Shown: one piece after another, positions 30,443-39,551 of the stretch | Layout: every line of letters starts with the position of its first letter | Numbering within the stretch: the first letter of the stretch is position 1 | Made by a program: the position numbers and the translations under genes | The notes under the pieces: generated by a model | Told to the model about the DNA's origin: nothing | Database searches by the model: none | What the model saw: only the letters and a program-made list of their open reading frames with translations | NCBI RefSeq assembly: GCF_001690705.1 | Contig: NZ_LZGK01000013.1 | Coordinates: 1-64,000, forward strand | Length of the DNA: 64,000 nucleotides | Direction: 5' to 3' | Source: Gilliamella sp. wkB178 | GTDB taxonomy: Bacteria; Pseudomonadota; Gammaproteobacteria; Enterobacterales; Orbaceae

Positions 30443-32286
30443 ATTTACTTTATTTAACTATTATTATTCCATTAATCTCCTTTTTATTGTTACTTTGTTT
30501 AGGGAGACATATTCGCTCAATTAATGTCATGATTATTGGTATTAGTACTATGCTAATGATTATGTTAATTACCATTTTTTCCTGTATTGATTTTAGTAAA
30601 AACACTGTTCCAGATATGTCATTAGTTTATACCAGACCATTGTGGAATTGGTTTTCTGTTGGTGATTTTGTAGTCCCCATATCGTTAACATTGGATGGTT
30701 TATCGCTGACTTTTTTAGTACTCATTGCTTTTTTTGGCTTGTTAATCTATTTTTTTGCGGCTTGTTATCTAACATCTAGAAAAGAAATTTATACCTTTTA
30801 TGCCTATAGTAATTTATTAATTGCTAGTATGTTGACCATTGTGTTGGTTGACAATCTTTTGGTTATGCTAATTGGTTGGGAAGGGGTGAGTATAAGCACT
30901 TACTTACTTATTGGCATTTATTATAAGCAAGTCCGTAACGGTTATGCTGCGGTTAAAGCCTTTGTTATTATGCATTTAACTGATATCTTTTTAATTATTG
31001 GTATTTTCCTGCTTTATCAAACCGTTGAAACGTTAAATATTCGCGATGTATTAACTCAAGCCCATGATAATTTAGCCGTTGATTCGGACATTATATTTTG
31101 GATAACCTTAATGTTATTTCTGGGTGCTATGAGTAAGTCAGCTCTTTTCCCTATGCACTCATGGTTTACTGAAACAACATTAGCGCCAATGCCAGCCGTA
31201 ACTTTAATGCAATCTTCAACCGTTATTTTGGCTGGGGTTTATTTAATATTAAGATTAAGTAATCTATTTATGATGTCTAGCGATATACTTGCTATTATGG
31301 CCTTAATTTCATCATTAACATTATTATTTGCTAGCTCAATAGCATTGGTTCAATATGATATTAAACGCATTATCACTTATACTAATTTAGCGCAAATTAG
31401 TTACCTTTTTTATGCATTTGCCACCGAGAATTGGAACCTATCATTAAACTGTTTGATTAACTATGCTGTTACTAGCACATTACTCAATTTAGCGTCAGCT
31501 ATTTTAATCAAAAAATGCCAAGGTGAACGCGACATTAGTAAATTAGGTGGTTTAATTAATAATTTTCCTATTTTGTATAGTATCTTTTTGTTAATCATGT
31601 TGTCGTTAAGTGCGATGCCTTGGATTTCTGCATCCTTTTATATTAAAGGCGATATCATCTGGGGGTTAATGACTGAAGAAAGTTTAGTCGCTGGAACCAT
31701 AGGTTTACTTGGGGTTTTACTCTCAAGTTTAAGTATTTGGCGATTAATTTTCATGGTATTTTATCATAAACAAAGAATTTACCATTTTACCAAGACTAAA
31801 TGGATAACTTATTGCCCTATTTTTATCTTATTGATTTTTACTACAGCCTTGTTTATTTATTTCCCTTTACCAATACAAGGCGTTATTCCAATTGCCGATT
31901 TAGATACTAATGGTCAGTTATCCTTTCAGCTTCTGTTAGCAGCGGTAACGTTATTAAGTTTTCTTATTGCTTATTTATTGTATGCACACCCGAATAGTGA
32001 AGTACAAGAGGTATTAAATACTCCAATAGTCAAATTTTTAGTGCGATTATGTTGTGGGGATTGGCGGTTTGATTTTTTACTAAACACCATATTTGTTAAG
32101 CCTTATACCTACTTGGCTAATCTCTTTAAAAGAGATCCTTTAGCTATGTGGGATGATTGGATTATATGGGGAATCAAAAAAATAAATTCGTATATTGTCA
32201 ACCTAGAAAATGGGCAACTAAGATGGTATATGGTATCGATGGTAATAGGTAGCATTATTATATTGATGTTACTGATTTTTATTTGA
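30439..32286 (+). CDS. nuoL: NADH-quinone oxidoreductase subunit L, divergent
   Basis: This Mrp antiporter-like distal subunit has 615 residues (613 in E. coli), including the long lateral helix and the final anchor. Glu148 in IGWEGVS (E. coli E144), Asp182 and Lys233 (E. coli D178, K229) are kept. The central-axis residues are changed: E. coli H254 to Gln258, H334 to Cys338, H338 to Tyr342, K342 to Ser346 and D400 to Gly404, while K399 is kept as Lys403. The numbering offset is +4 throughout. A protein this altered is unlikely to pump in the classical way. Confidence 0.93.
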   Translation: MNLLYLTIIIPLISFLLLLCLGRHIRSINVMIIGISTMLMIMLITIFSCIDFSKNTVPDMSLVYTRPLWNWFSVGDFVVPISLTLDGLSLTFLVLIAFFGLLIYFFAACYLTSRKEIYTFYAYSNLLIASMLTIVLVDNLLVMLIGWEGVSISTYLLIGIYYKQVRNGYAAVKAFVIMHLTDIFLIIGIFLLYQTVETLNIRDVLTQAHDNLAVDSDIIFWITLMLFLGAMSKSALFPMHSWFTETTLAPMPAVTLMQSSTVILAGVYLILRLSNLFMMSSDILAIMALISSLTLLFASSIALVQYDIKRIITYTNLAQISYLFYAFATENWNLSLNCLINYAVTSTLLNLASAILIKKCQGERDISKLGGLINNFPILYSIFLLIMLSLSAMPWISASFYIKGDIIWGLMTEESLVAGTIGLLGVLLSSLSIWRLIFMVFYHKQRIYHFTKTKWITYCPIFILLIFTTALFIYFPLPIQGVIPIADLDTNGQLSFQLLLAAVTLLSFLIAYLLYAHPNSEVQEVLNTPIVKFLVRLCCGDWRFDFLLNTIFVKPYTYLANLFKRDPLAMWDDWIIWGIKKINSYIVNLENGQLRWYMVSMVIGSIIILMLLIFI

Positions 32287-32303
32287 TAAAGGTGTGACTT
32301 TTC

Positions 32304-33848
32304 ATGTTGCTGTGGCTTGTTTTTTTACCCATAATTGGCGGACTTATTGGCTGGCTATGCCATGTTTTTGTACAAAGGATAATAAACTCAGTAACTATCC
32401 AAGTTCGGTGGTATAAGTTACCAATAGTGGTGGCTTTTATAACCATTCTCGTTACGTTACTAATAGCGATTAATCTATGGATAGAAGCTATAGATGTTTT
32501 ACAACAGGGAACTAATTGGATAGATGAAGTAAATATTGATTGGATACCATTACTTGGTATTCAATTTCATCTGGTTTTAGATGGGTTCTCGCTATTAATG
32601 ATTACCTCGACACTCTTTATTGTGATGTTAACGATTATTTATTCCAGTAAAGAAAATTTAGGTAATTTAGGGCTGTTTTATTTGTGTATTTTATTTATGA
32701 CTTCAGCCGTGATGATGTTATTTGTAATAACTGACCTGTTTTTATTATTCTTTTTTTGGGAAGCGGTCGCAATACCAATCTATTTCTTGATTTCATTATG
32801 GGGAAGGCGGGATTCAAGTTCGCAATTACGTTTTAATGGCGCGAGTAAATTCTTGATCTATACCCAAATTAGTAGTTTATTAATGTTAATATCTATTGTT
32901 TCATTGGCTTTAATAAATTGGAATTTAACGGATACTTGGACTTTTGATTATCAAATTTTAACTAAAACCCCTATCTCTAGTTATACAGAGTTTTTATTAA
33001 TGTTAGGCTTTCTGGCCGCTTTTATTGTACGCATCCCCTTTGTGCCATTTCACAATTGGTTTATTGAAGCCCATATTGAGTCCTCTACAACCGGATCTAT
33101 GATGATAAGCGGTTTGTTACTTAACACTGCCACATTTTGTTTATTACGCTTTGTTATTCCATTATTTCCCAATGCATCTCTGATGATTATGCCATTAATA
33201 CTGTTGCTAGCTTTGGTTACAATCATTTATGCCGCTTTATTAACTTTTAATCAGACCGACATAAAAAAAATAATCGCCTATGTTCATATAGCATTAATGG
33301 GGTTTGTCACTGCAATTATTTATAGTGGTTCTATTCTTGCTTATCAAGGAGTGGTAATTCAGATGATAGCTATTAACTTAGCTATAGTGGGCATGTTCAT
33401 CGTTAGTGGCTTATTAGTAGAATGTTATTCAACTCGTAATATTTGTCAATTTACAGGTCTTAAAGAACATGTTAGATACCTTTCCTCGCTCTCATTATTT
33501 TTTATACTGGCCGTTTTAGGTATTCCCGGTACTGCCAATTTTGTTGGTAATTACATGATGTTACTAGGAAGTTATACCTCATTCTATTTTTATTCAATTT
33601 TATTAGTGATCGGCTTATTATTATTGTCTATTTCATTCATTATTCGTATGCAACCGATTTTTTATGGTGAAGTTGGTAATGAGGCGATATCCAAACGGTT
33701 ACTTAGTAAAAAAGATATATTGTTATTAGCTAGTATATTGTTTGTACTTATTTTTATTGGTTTATACCCGCAGTCGATTCTAGATATGTCCTATTCAGTT
33801 ATGAATCAAACACAACAATATATAATTTCAGAGCGAATTGGAGAGTAA
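32304..33848 (+). CDS. nuoM: NADH-quinone oxidoreductase subunit M, divergent
   Basis: This is the second antiporter-like subunit, 514 residues (509 in E. coli), with clear full-length homology (LDGFSLLMI, FFFWEAVAIP, LFPNAS, QTDIKKIIAY). Only Glu153 (E. coli E144) is kept among the classical proton-path residues. With a constant offset of +9, E. coli K234 is Arg243, K265 is Asn274, H322 is Leu331, H348 is Ile357 and E407 is Asn416. There are no frameshifts or premature stops. It is spaced 17 bp after nuoL and 5 bp before nuoN. Confidence 0.93.
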   Translation: MLLWLVFLPIIGGLIGWLCHVFVQRIINSVTIQVRWYKLPIVVAFITILVTLLIAINLWIEAIDVLQQGTNWIDEVNIDWIPLLGIQFHLVLDGFSLLMITSTLFIVMLTIIYSSKENLGNLGLFYLCILFMTSAVMMLFVITDLFLLFFFWEAVAIPIYFLISLWGRRDSSSQLRFNGASKFLIYTQISSLLMLISIVSLALINWNLTDTWTFDYQILTKTPISSYTEFLLMLGFLAAFIVRIPFVPFHNWFIEAHIESSTTGSMMISGLLLNTATFCLLRFVIPLFPNASLMIMPLILLLALVTIIYAALLTFNQTDIKKIIAYVHIALMGFVTAIIYSGSILAYQGVVIQMIAINLAIVGMFIVSGLLVECYSTRNICQFTGLKEHVRYLSSLSLFFILAVLGIPGTANFVGNYMMLLGSYTSFYFYSILLVIGLLLLSISFIIRMQPIFYGEVGNEAISKRLLSKKDILLLASILFVLIFIGLYPQSILDMSYSVMNQTQQYIISERIGE

Positions 33849-33853
33849 AACAT

Positions 33854-35545
33854 ATGCTAGCCTTATCACCGATTTTTGTATTAAGCTTCGCCATTATTGT
33901 TTTGCTGTCGGCGCTATTTATTTTAAAAGTGGATACCAGATGGTGCACTATTTTAACCATATTAGGTTTAGTAAGTGCACTAATTTGCTCAACAGTGATT
34001 GGTTATAAAATTTCAAACAATACTCAAATGATTACAGATATAAGTAGTGACAATATGCAAATATCTGTAACTCCATCAGAACCGACTACGGATGCTAATA
34101 CACCTAATGAAGAAACCATAGCCATTGATGCAGTACCGACTGATCCAGTAACGCCAACGAATGATGCTGTGAATAACAATAGTAATAATAACTCTAATAG
34201 TGAAACTAATTCACAGGCAGATGACAATAATAACGAATGGAAAGCTCATAATATTACTGCTTTATTTACCTGTGATGGTTATGGACTGCTTTATACTAGT
34301 TTGATTTTGATTATTTCAATTATAGTGGCTAGTCTAGCATATCGTTGGTTTAAGCATGAACAAAGTCATCATGGTTTGTTTTATGTAATCTTACTATTTA
34401 TGACATTAGGTGGAGTAACACTCGTTTATGCTAGCCATTTAATGTCTTTCTTTATAGGTTTAGAACTATTATCAATTCCATTTGTTGGACTAATCGGTTA
34501 TCAATATCAACAAACGCATTCACTAGAAGCGGCAATAAAATATATGATTTTATCTGCTGTTGCCAGTGTGTTTTTGCTATTGGGTATCGCTTTTTATTAT
34601 GCCACTACCGGAGAACTAACCTTCAGTGGTTTAAGCTACCAGTTATCCACCATGTCATATCCAAGCACATTACTGTTAACAGGCGTCTGCTTAATGTTAG
34701 TGGGGATAGGTTTTAAATTATCACTAGTTCCCTTTCAACTTTGGCTTCCAGATGTTTACCAAGGTTCACCAACGGTGGTTGCATTATTATTCTCAACAGT
34801 AGGTAAAGTTGCTGTATTTTGTGCTATCGCCCGATTATTTTTATTAGCTCCGATCGTCAATAATGAAACCATTCGCATCATTTTAGTGATTATGGCATTT
34901 TGTTCTATTTTGTGGGGTAATTCATTAGCTTTAATGCAAAGTAGTGTGAAGAGGCTATTGGCTTATTCATCCATTGCCCATTTTGGATATTTATTGATTG
35001 CTTTAATTGCGGTGCAATATCAAGTTCTGGCATTAGAAACCATTGGCGTGTATCTAATTAGCTATGTATTAGCCAATATCTGTATATTAGGGGTAATTAG
35101 TTTAGAATCACATTCTGATGAATTACAAGATCATGAAAATGAAGTTGATCTATCGGGGTTATTTTGGCGTCGCCCAATTCTTGCCTTAGCAATGGGATTA
35201 GGATTATTGTCGTTAGCCGGTGTGCCACTCACTGCCGGTTTTATTGGTAGATTTTTACTAGTATTATTAGGTGTTACAGCGGAATTATGGTGGTTAATGG
35301 GGGCAGTGGTCATTGGTAGTGCATTAGGCCTATACTTTTACGCTCGTTTAATTATTAATCTATATATACGGCCAGTTAGTCGAGATGACCAACTATCAAC
35401 TAGCTCCATAATTAAATTAAAATGGCAAGATATTAGAATAAGTGAACTATTTATTGCTATCTCAGCGCTATTAATTCTGTTGTGTGGAGTTTACCCTAAA
35501 TGGTTGTTTAATTTAGTAAGTATGGCGCAATATCTAACCACATAG
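33854..35545 (+). CDS. nuoN: NADH-quinone oxidoreductase subunit N, with insert
   Basis: This is the third antiporter-like subunit, 563 residues versus 485 in E. coli. Most of the difference is an insert of about 70-75 residues (about 55-130), very rich in Asn, Thr, Ser, Asp and Pro, in the loop between the second and third helices. With an offset of +71 the key residues are mostly kept: Glu204 (E133), Lys288 (K217), Lys318 (K247) and His376 (H305). K395 is Arg466 and H224 is Gln295. NuoN is thus better preserved than NuoJ, K, L and M. A terminator-like hairpin follows. Confidence 0.93.
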   Translation: MLALSPIFVLSFAIIVLLSALFILKVDTRWCTILTILGLVSALICSTVIGYKISNNTQMITDISSDNMQISVTPSEPTTDANTPNEETIAIDAVPTDPVTPTNDAVNNNSNNNSNSETNSQADDNNNEWKAHNITALFTCDGYGLLYTSLILIISIIVASLAYRWFKHEQSHHGLFYVILLFMTLGGVTLVYASHLMSFFIGLELLSIPFVGLIGYQYQQTHSLEAAIKYMILSAVASVFLLLGIAFYYATTGELTFSGLSYQLSTMSYPSTLLLTGVCLMLVGIGFKLSLVPFQLWLPDVYQGSPTVVALLFSTVGKVAVFCAIARLFLLAPIVNNETIRIILVIMAFCSILWGNSLALMQSSVKRLLAYSSIAHFGYLLIALIAVQYQVLALETIGVYLISYVLANICILGVISLESHSDELQDHENEVDLSGLFWRRPILALAMGLGLLSLAGVPLTAGFIGRFLLVLLGVTAELWWLMGAVVIGSALGLYFYARLIINLYIRPVSRDDQLSTSSIIKLKWQDIRISELFIAISALLILLCGVYPKWLFNLVSMAQYLTT

Positions 35546-35551
35546 ATTATT

Positions 35552-35585
35552 ACTAATCTATCATCTGTATTGGTGGATTAGTTTT
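35552..35585 (+). terminator. Probable terminator after nuoN
   Basis: The inverted repeat ACTAATC ... GATTAGT (35552-35558 and 35576-35582), with further pairing possible inside the loop, ends in TTTTG. It lies 7 bp after the nuoN stop. The stem is AT-rich, so it is only moderately stable. Confidence 0.45.
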
Positions 35586-35625
35586 GCAGACTATTATGAG
35601 TTATAGGCTTGATATATTTTATACT

Positions 35626-35656
35626 GAAACGTACCCTTCTCAGGAAACATTTTGAC
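35626..35656 (-). repeat. Dispersed 31-bp intergenic repeat, copy 3
   Basis: On the plus strand it reads GAAACGT, a variable centre with CTTCTCAGG, then AAACATTTTGAC. With the preceding TTTATACT it matches the reverse complement of the copy at 15532 over 39 bp with about five mismatches. It lies between nuoN and yajC. Confidence 0.7.
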
Positions 35657-35687
35657 AATAAATAGTTAATAATAGATTTATTTATTG

Positions 35688-35696
35688 TGTTATAAT
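35688..35696 (+). promoter_or_regulatory. Extended -10 promoter of yajC-secDF
   Basis: TGTTATAAT at 35688-35696 is a perfect extended -10 element (TGn followed by TATAAT) about 40 bp before the yajC start. The -35 region is weak (TTAATA at 35666), as is usual for extended -10 promoters. Confidence 0.55.
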
Positions 35697-35736
35697 TCCA
35701 AACTTTAAAAAGTAAATTTGAATTAAGAGGACAAGT

Positions 35737-36069
35737 ATGGACTTTTTTATCTCTAAAGCGTATGCAGACGCAGGACAAGCATCTGAAAGCAATCCTTATT
35801 TCTTACCTATCATGTTGGTAGTGTTTGGTTTATTTTTCTATTTTATGATCATGCGCCCACAACAAAAACGAGCTAAAGCTCATCGTGAGTTAATGTCATC
35901 TATTTCTAAAGGTGACGAAGTGTTAACTAATGGTGGCTTAGTTGGTCGTGTATCTAAAGTTAACGAAAATGGTTATATTGCGTTAGAGTTAAATGATTCT
36001 ACTGAAGTAGTAATTAAACGTGACTTTATTACATCAGTGTTACCAAAAGGAACAATGAAATCACTATAA
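35737..36069 (+). CDS. yajC: Sec translocon accessory protein YajC
   Basis: This is a small inner-membrane protein of 110 residues, the same length as in E. coli. It has one membrane segment containing YFLPIMLVVFGLFFYFMIMRPQQKR and a small cytoplasmic domain (GDEVLTNGGLVGRV). It associates with SecD-SecF and YidC. An AAGAGGAC ribosome site precedes ATG. queA and tgt, the usual upstream genes, are replaced by nuoN here. Confidence 0.96.
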   Translation: MDFFISKAYADAGQASESNPYFLPIMLVVFGLFFYFMIMRPQQKRAKAHRELMSSISKGDEVLTNGGLVGRVSKVNENGYIALELNDSTEVVIKRDFITSVLPKGTMKSL

Positions 36070-36127
36070 TAAGATAATCTTGTTATAGCTCATTGTGTTA
36101 ATTACCTAACCCACAAGAGAATATGTC

Positions 36128-37984
36128 GTGTTAAACCGCTATCCTTTGTGGAAGTATATAATGTTGGTCGTCGTAATTTGCGCCGGCCTCCTTTATGCGC
36201 TTCCAAATATTTATGGTGAAGATCCTGCTATACAAATTTCCGGGTCACCGGGTTCTGAAATTACTGTAACCACCCAAGATAAAATCAAAAAGCTACTGAC
36301 TGATAATCATATTGAACCTAAGTCATTTGTATTTGAAAATAAATCTATTTTAATTCGTGTTGGCGATAATGATACACAGCTAAAAGCCAAAGAGTTAATT
36401 TCTGAAGCGTTAGGTGACACTTATATTGTTGCCTTAAATTTAGCTCCAGCGACCCCAGCTTGGCTTACCATACTTGGTGCCGAACCAATGAAATTGGGGC
36501 TTGATTTGCGTGGTGGTGTTCACTTTTTAATGGAAGTGGATATGACAACAGCTTTAAGTAAACTAACTGAACAGTCCATTGAAAACCTAAAAATTGAGTT
36601 TACTAATAGCAAATTAAAATATAAATCTATTGCGAAAGACAGCAATCAGCAAATAGTGATGCAATTTGAAAATACAGAAGATCGCAATAAAGCCATTACT
36701 AAAATTAATGGGTTACAAGATTTCAAAGTTGCTTCTCAAAGTGAAAATAGTATTGTACTAAATATCAGCGAACAGCGCTTACAACAAGCCAAAAGTGATG
36801 CTGTCCAACAAAATACTACTATTTTGCGTAATCGTGTGAATCAGTTAGGCGTAGCTGAACCAATAGTTCAACGTCAAGGTTCCGATCGCATCGTAGTAGA
36901 GTTACCAGGTATTCAGGATACTGCTTTAGCAAAACGTATTTTAGGTGCAACAGCAACACTTGAGTTTAGACAAGTAAATGAAGACAATACCGCTAATTTA
37001 CCAGCTATGCTTAGTGGGGACATGCGAGTACCTTATGGTTCAGAAATTAAATATATGGCCAGTGGTCGCCCTGTTTTACTGTATAAACGTATTGTTTTAA
37101 CTGGTGATCATATTACCGATTCATCCTTTAGAGTTAATGAATATAGCCAACCAGAAGTTGCTATTACACTGGATAGTGCTGGTGGTAAAACCATGTTAGA
37201 TTTTACGCAAAAAAATCTTCATAAATCTATGGCAACTTTATTTGTTGAATATAAAGATACCGGCAAACGTGATGAAAATGACAAGCCAATTCTTGAAAAA
37301 CAGGAACAAATTATCAATGTTGCTACTATTCAAGGTATCTTTAGTGATCGCTTCCAAGTAACCGGTATTAGTAATGTAGATGAAGCTAAAAATTTATCGC
37401 TATTGTTACGTGCAGGGGCATTAATTGCACCGATTCAAATTATTGAAGAGCGAACTGTTGGACCATCAATGGGGCAAGAAAATATCACCCAAGGTTTAGA
37501 ATCTTGCTTATGGGGCTTATTGGTTTCAGTTATCTTTATGTTAGCTATGTACCGATTATTTGGTGTGTTCGCCAGCTTAGCCTTAGTTGCTAACTTAATT
37601 TTAATTGTTGGCGCTATGTCTTTATTGCCGGGGGCAACGCTAAGTATGCCGGGAATCGCCGGTATTGTATTGACTGTTGGTATGGCGGTTGATGCTAACG
37701 TTTTAATAAATGAACGTATTAAAGAAGAACTGAGTAATGGTCGTGGAGTTCAGCATGCAATCAATGAAGGTTATGCGGGTGCATGGAGTAGTATTTTCGA
37801 TGCTAATTTAACCACATTAATCACCGCAGTTATTCTTTATGCAGTTGGAACCGGCTCAATAAAAGGTTTTGCGATTACTTTAGGCATTGGTATTGTAACA
37901 TCAATGTTTACTTCGATTGTAGGTACACGAGCACTTGCCAATCTTATTTATGGTGGTCGTCGTGTTAATAAGTTATCAATTTAG
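36128..37984 (+). CDS. secD: Protein translocase subunit SecD
   Basis: This 618-residue inner-membrane protein (E. coli 615) uses the proton gradient to complete protein export. It has an N-terminal helix (MLNRYPLWKYIM), the large periplasmic P1 domain including MKLGLDLRGGVHFLMEVDM and LRNRVNQLGVAEPIVQRQG, and five C-terminal helices with VGMAVDANVLINERIKEEL carrying the proton-path Asp. The start is GTG at 36128, which gives the exact family N-terminus. secF follows after 9 bp. Confidence 0.97.
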   Translation: MLNRYPLWKYIMLVVVICAGLLYALPNIYGEDPAIQISGSPGSEITVTTQDKIKKLLTDNHIEPKSFVFENKSILIRVGDNDTQLKAKELISEALGDTYIVALNLAPATPAWLTILGAEPMKLGLDLRGGVHFLMEVDMTTALSKLTEQSIENLKIEFTNSKLKYKSIAKDSNQQIVMQFENTEDRNKAITKINGLQDFKVASQSENSIVLNISEQRLQQAKSDAVQQNTTILRNRVNQLGVAEPIVQRQGSDRIVVELPGIQDTALAKRILGATATLEFRQVNEDNTANLPAMLSGDMRVPYGSEIKYMASGRPVLLYKRIVLTGDHITDSSFRVNEYSQPEVAITLDSAGGKTMLDFTQKNLHKSMATLFVEYKDTGKRDENDKPILEKQEQIINVATIQGIFSDRFQVTGISNVDEAKNLSLLLRAGALIAPIQIIEERTVGPSMGQENITQGLESCLWGLLVSVIFMLAMYRLFGVFASLALVANLILIVGAMSLLPGATLSMPGIAGIVLTVGMAVDANVLINERIKEELSNGRGVQHAINEGYAGAWSSIFDANLTTLITAVILYAVGTGSIKGFAITLGIGIVTSMFTSIVGTRALANLIYGGRRVNKLSI

Positions 37985-37993
37985 AGGTTTATT

Positions 37994-38995
37994 GTGATTA
38001 TTAATAAAAAAGAAAATCATGATGTTAGAGAGCTAAATCATGGTCGCAGAGTCCTCGACTTTTTGAAGTTTGGTTTTATTGCCTTTGTTATTTCAATGTT
38101 ATTAGTTGTTGCATCGTTTGTAGTGATCTTTGTCAAAGGTTTTAATTTAGGTCAAGATTTTACCGGTGGTACCACAGTTGAGTTAACCGTAGTTAAATCA
38201 GTCAATCTCGACGACTTGCGTAACAGCTTACGTGACGCTGGATATCATGAACCAATTGTGCAATATTACGGTAGTAGTAAAGATATTATTATTCGCTTGG
38301 CAGCTGCTAAACAAGAAGATGGTAGTGTTTCATCGGTAATAGATAATGCTTTAGGGACTAAAATATCCAATCTAATTCATAAAGATATTGATGCCGACGC
38401 TCAAATTAAGCGTATTGAATTTGTTGGTCCAACTGTGGGTGCCGAACTTGCGCAAGACGGTATTTTGGCGATTTGTGCCGCGTTAGTCTGTATCTTGATT
38501 TATATTGCCTTCCGTTTTGAATGGCGTTTTGGTACAGGTGCTGTAGTGGCATTGGCTCATGACGTTGTAATTACGGCAGGTTATTTGTCGCTATTTGATA
38601 GAGAGTTAGATCTGACTATTATTGCGGCAATGTTATCCATAATTGGTTATTCTCTCAATGATACCATCGTTGTATTTGACCGTATCCGTGAGAATTTTAG
38701 GAAAATTCGTCGGGCATCACCTTATGATGTAATCAATATTTCATTGACCCAAACATTACATCGAACTTTAATGACGTCAGGAACGACACTAGCGGTAGTT
38801 ATTATTTTATATATCTTTGGTGGTTCTATGTTGAAAGGATTCTCGGAAACATTAGGTGTAGGGATTTTACTTGGTACTATCTCTTCTATCTATGTTGCTG
38901 CTTATATGTCACTGAAATTAGGTGTTAAACGCGAACACTTTATGCCACCTAAAGTTGAAGCCGAAGGTGCTGATCAGCCTTCTATTCTACGTTAA
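37994..38995 (+). CDS. secF: Protein translocase subunit SecF
   Basis: This is the partner of SecD, 333 residues (323 in E. coli). It has six membrane segments, a small periplasmic domain, GFNLGQDFTGGTTVEL near the N-terminus and SLNDTIVVFDRIRENFRK in the fourth to fifth helix region. It ends the yajC-secD-secF operon and is followed by a hairpin terminator. The start codon is GTG. Confidence 0.97.
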   Translation: MIINKKENHDVRELNHGRRVLDFLKFGFIAFVISMLLVVASFVVIFVKGFNLGQDFTGGTTVELTVVKSVNLDDLRNSLRDAGYHEPIVQYYGSSKDIIIRLAAAKQEDGSVSSVIDNALGTKISNLIHKDIDADAQIKRIEFVGPTVGAELAQDGILAICAALVCILIYIAFRFEWRFGTGAVVALAHDVVITAGYLSLFDRELDLTIIAAMLSIIGYSLNDTIVVFDRIRENFRKIRRASPYDVINISLTQTLHRTLMTSGTTLAVVIILYIFGGSMLKGFSETLGVGILLGTISSIYVAAYMSLKLGVKREHFMPPKVEAEGADQPSILR

Positions 38996-39000
38996 TTGAT

Positions 39001-39029
39001 TGAACCCTGCCATTGTATGGCAGAGTTCA
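39001..39029 (+). terminator. Terminator hairpin after secF
   Basis: The stem CTGCCAT-TGT-ATGGCAG (39007-39023) is extended by TGAAC/GTTCA around a single mismatch. It starts 6 bp after the secF stop. The T-run after it is weak (TTTGATCGTATTTT). Confidence 0.7.
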
Positions 39030-39065
39030 TTTGATCGTATTTTAAACAAGCAACAATCAAATAGA

Positions 39066-39094
39066 TTGACAGTTATCTTGTTGTTGCATATCAT
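39066..39094 (+). promoter_or_regulatory. Predicted tRNA-Ala promoter
   Basis: A consensus TTGACA (39066-39071) is followed, after 17 bp, by TATCAT (39089-39094) and then a GC-containing discriminator. The tRNA-Ala gene begins about 27 bp downstream. This is among the best sigma70 matches in the window. Confidence 0.7.
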
Positions 39095-39120
39095 TAGCCG
39101 CAGTTTTATTTCTTTCTATT

Positions 39121-39196
39121 GGGGCCATAGCTCAGCTGGGAGAGCGCAACGCTGGCAGCGTTGAGGTCAGGGGTTCGATCCCCCTTGGCTCCACCA
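39121..39196 (+). tRNA. alaW: tRNA-Ala (GGC)
   Basis: This 76-nt tRNA has the anticodon GGC in the loop CTGGCAG, a standard T-loop GGTTCGATCC and an encoded CCA. It is a single gene with its own promoter, followed by a gene-free 490-bp region and then a catabolic cluster on the other strand. Confidence 0.97.
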
Positions 39197-39439
39197 ATTC
39201 AATATTCTGTAAAATTCTTTTATAACCACTAAAGTATATTTAATCAAATATAAAACTAAAAAACAAAGATTTTATCAAAACAATGAAATCATTGGGATCT
39301 AATGGTGAGTTAGAAACAATCAATAACTGTGCCTGTGTATTAATGAAATTATATTATATGCAGTGAATATAGGCTTTAATTGATGCTAATCTAGCAGCTA
39401 AGATAAAAGATGCTTTCGAAAGTCCTATAAAATGTGAAT

Positions 39440-39490
39440 ATGGGGGATAGGTAAATCTCAATAGATTATTTCCTTAGGAGGCTCCCCCAT
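39440..39490. repeat. Nested inverted repeat ATGGGGGA/TCCCCCAT
   Basis: The outer arms ATGGGGGA (39440-39447) and TCCCCCAT (39483-39490) are perfect. Inside, AGG-T-AAATCT pairs with AGATT-A-TTTCCT around the loop CAAT. A second TCCCCAT at 39552-39558 could compete for the left arm. The symmetric form and lack of a T-run make a simple terminator unlikely. Confidence 0.5.
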
Positions 39491-39500
39491 CTAATCAAAT

Positions 39501-39551
39501 TTTTTTAACCACGAAAAATAAAATACGAATACAAATTTTGTGGTTAAAAAA
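39501..39551. repeat. 12-bp perfect inverted repeat, 27-bp loop
   Basis: The arms are TTTTTTAACCAC (39501-39512) and GTGGTTAAAAAA (39540-39551). The T-run is on the outer 5' side and the A-run on the outer 3' side, the opposite of an intrinsic terminator, so it looks more like the ends of a tiny element. Confidence 0.55.
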
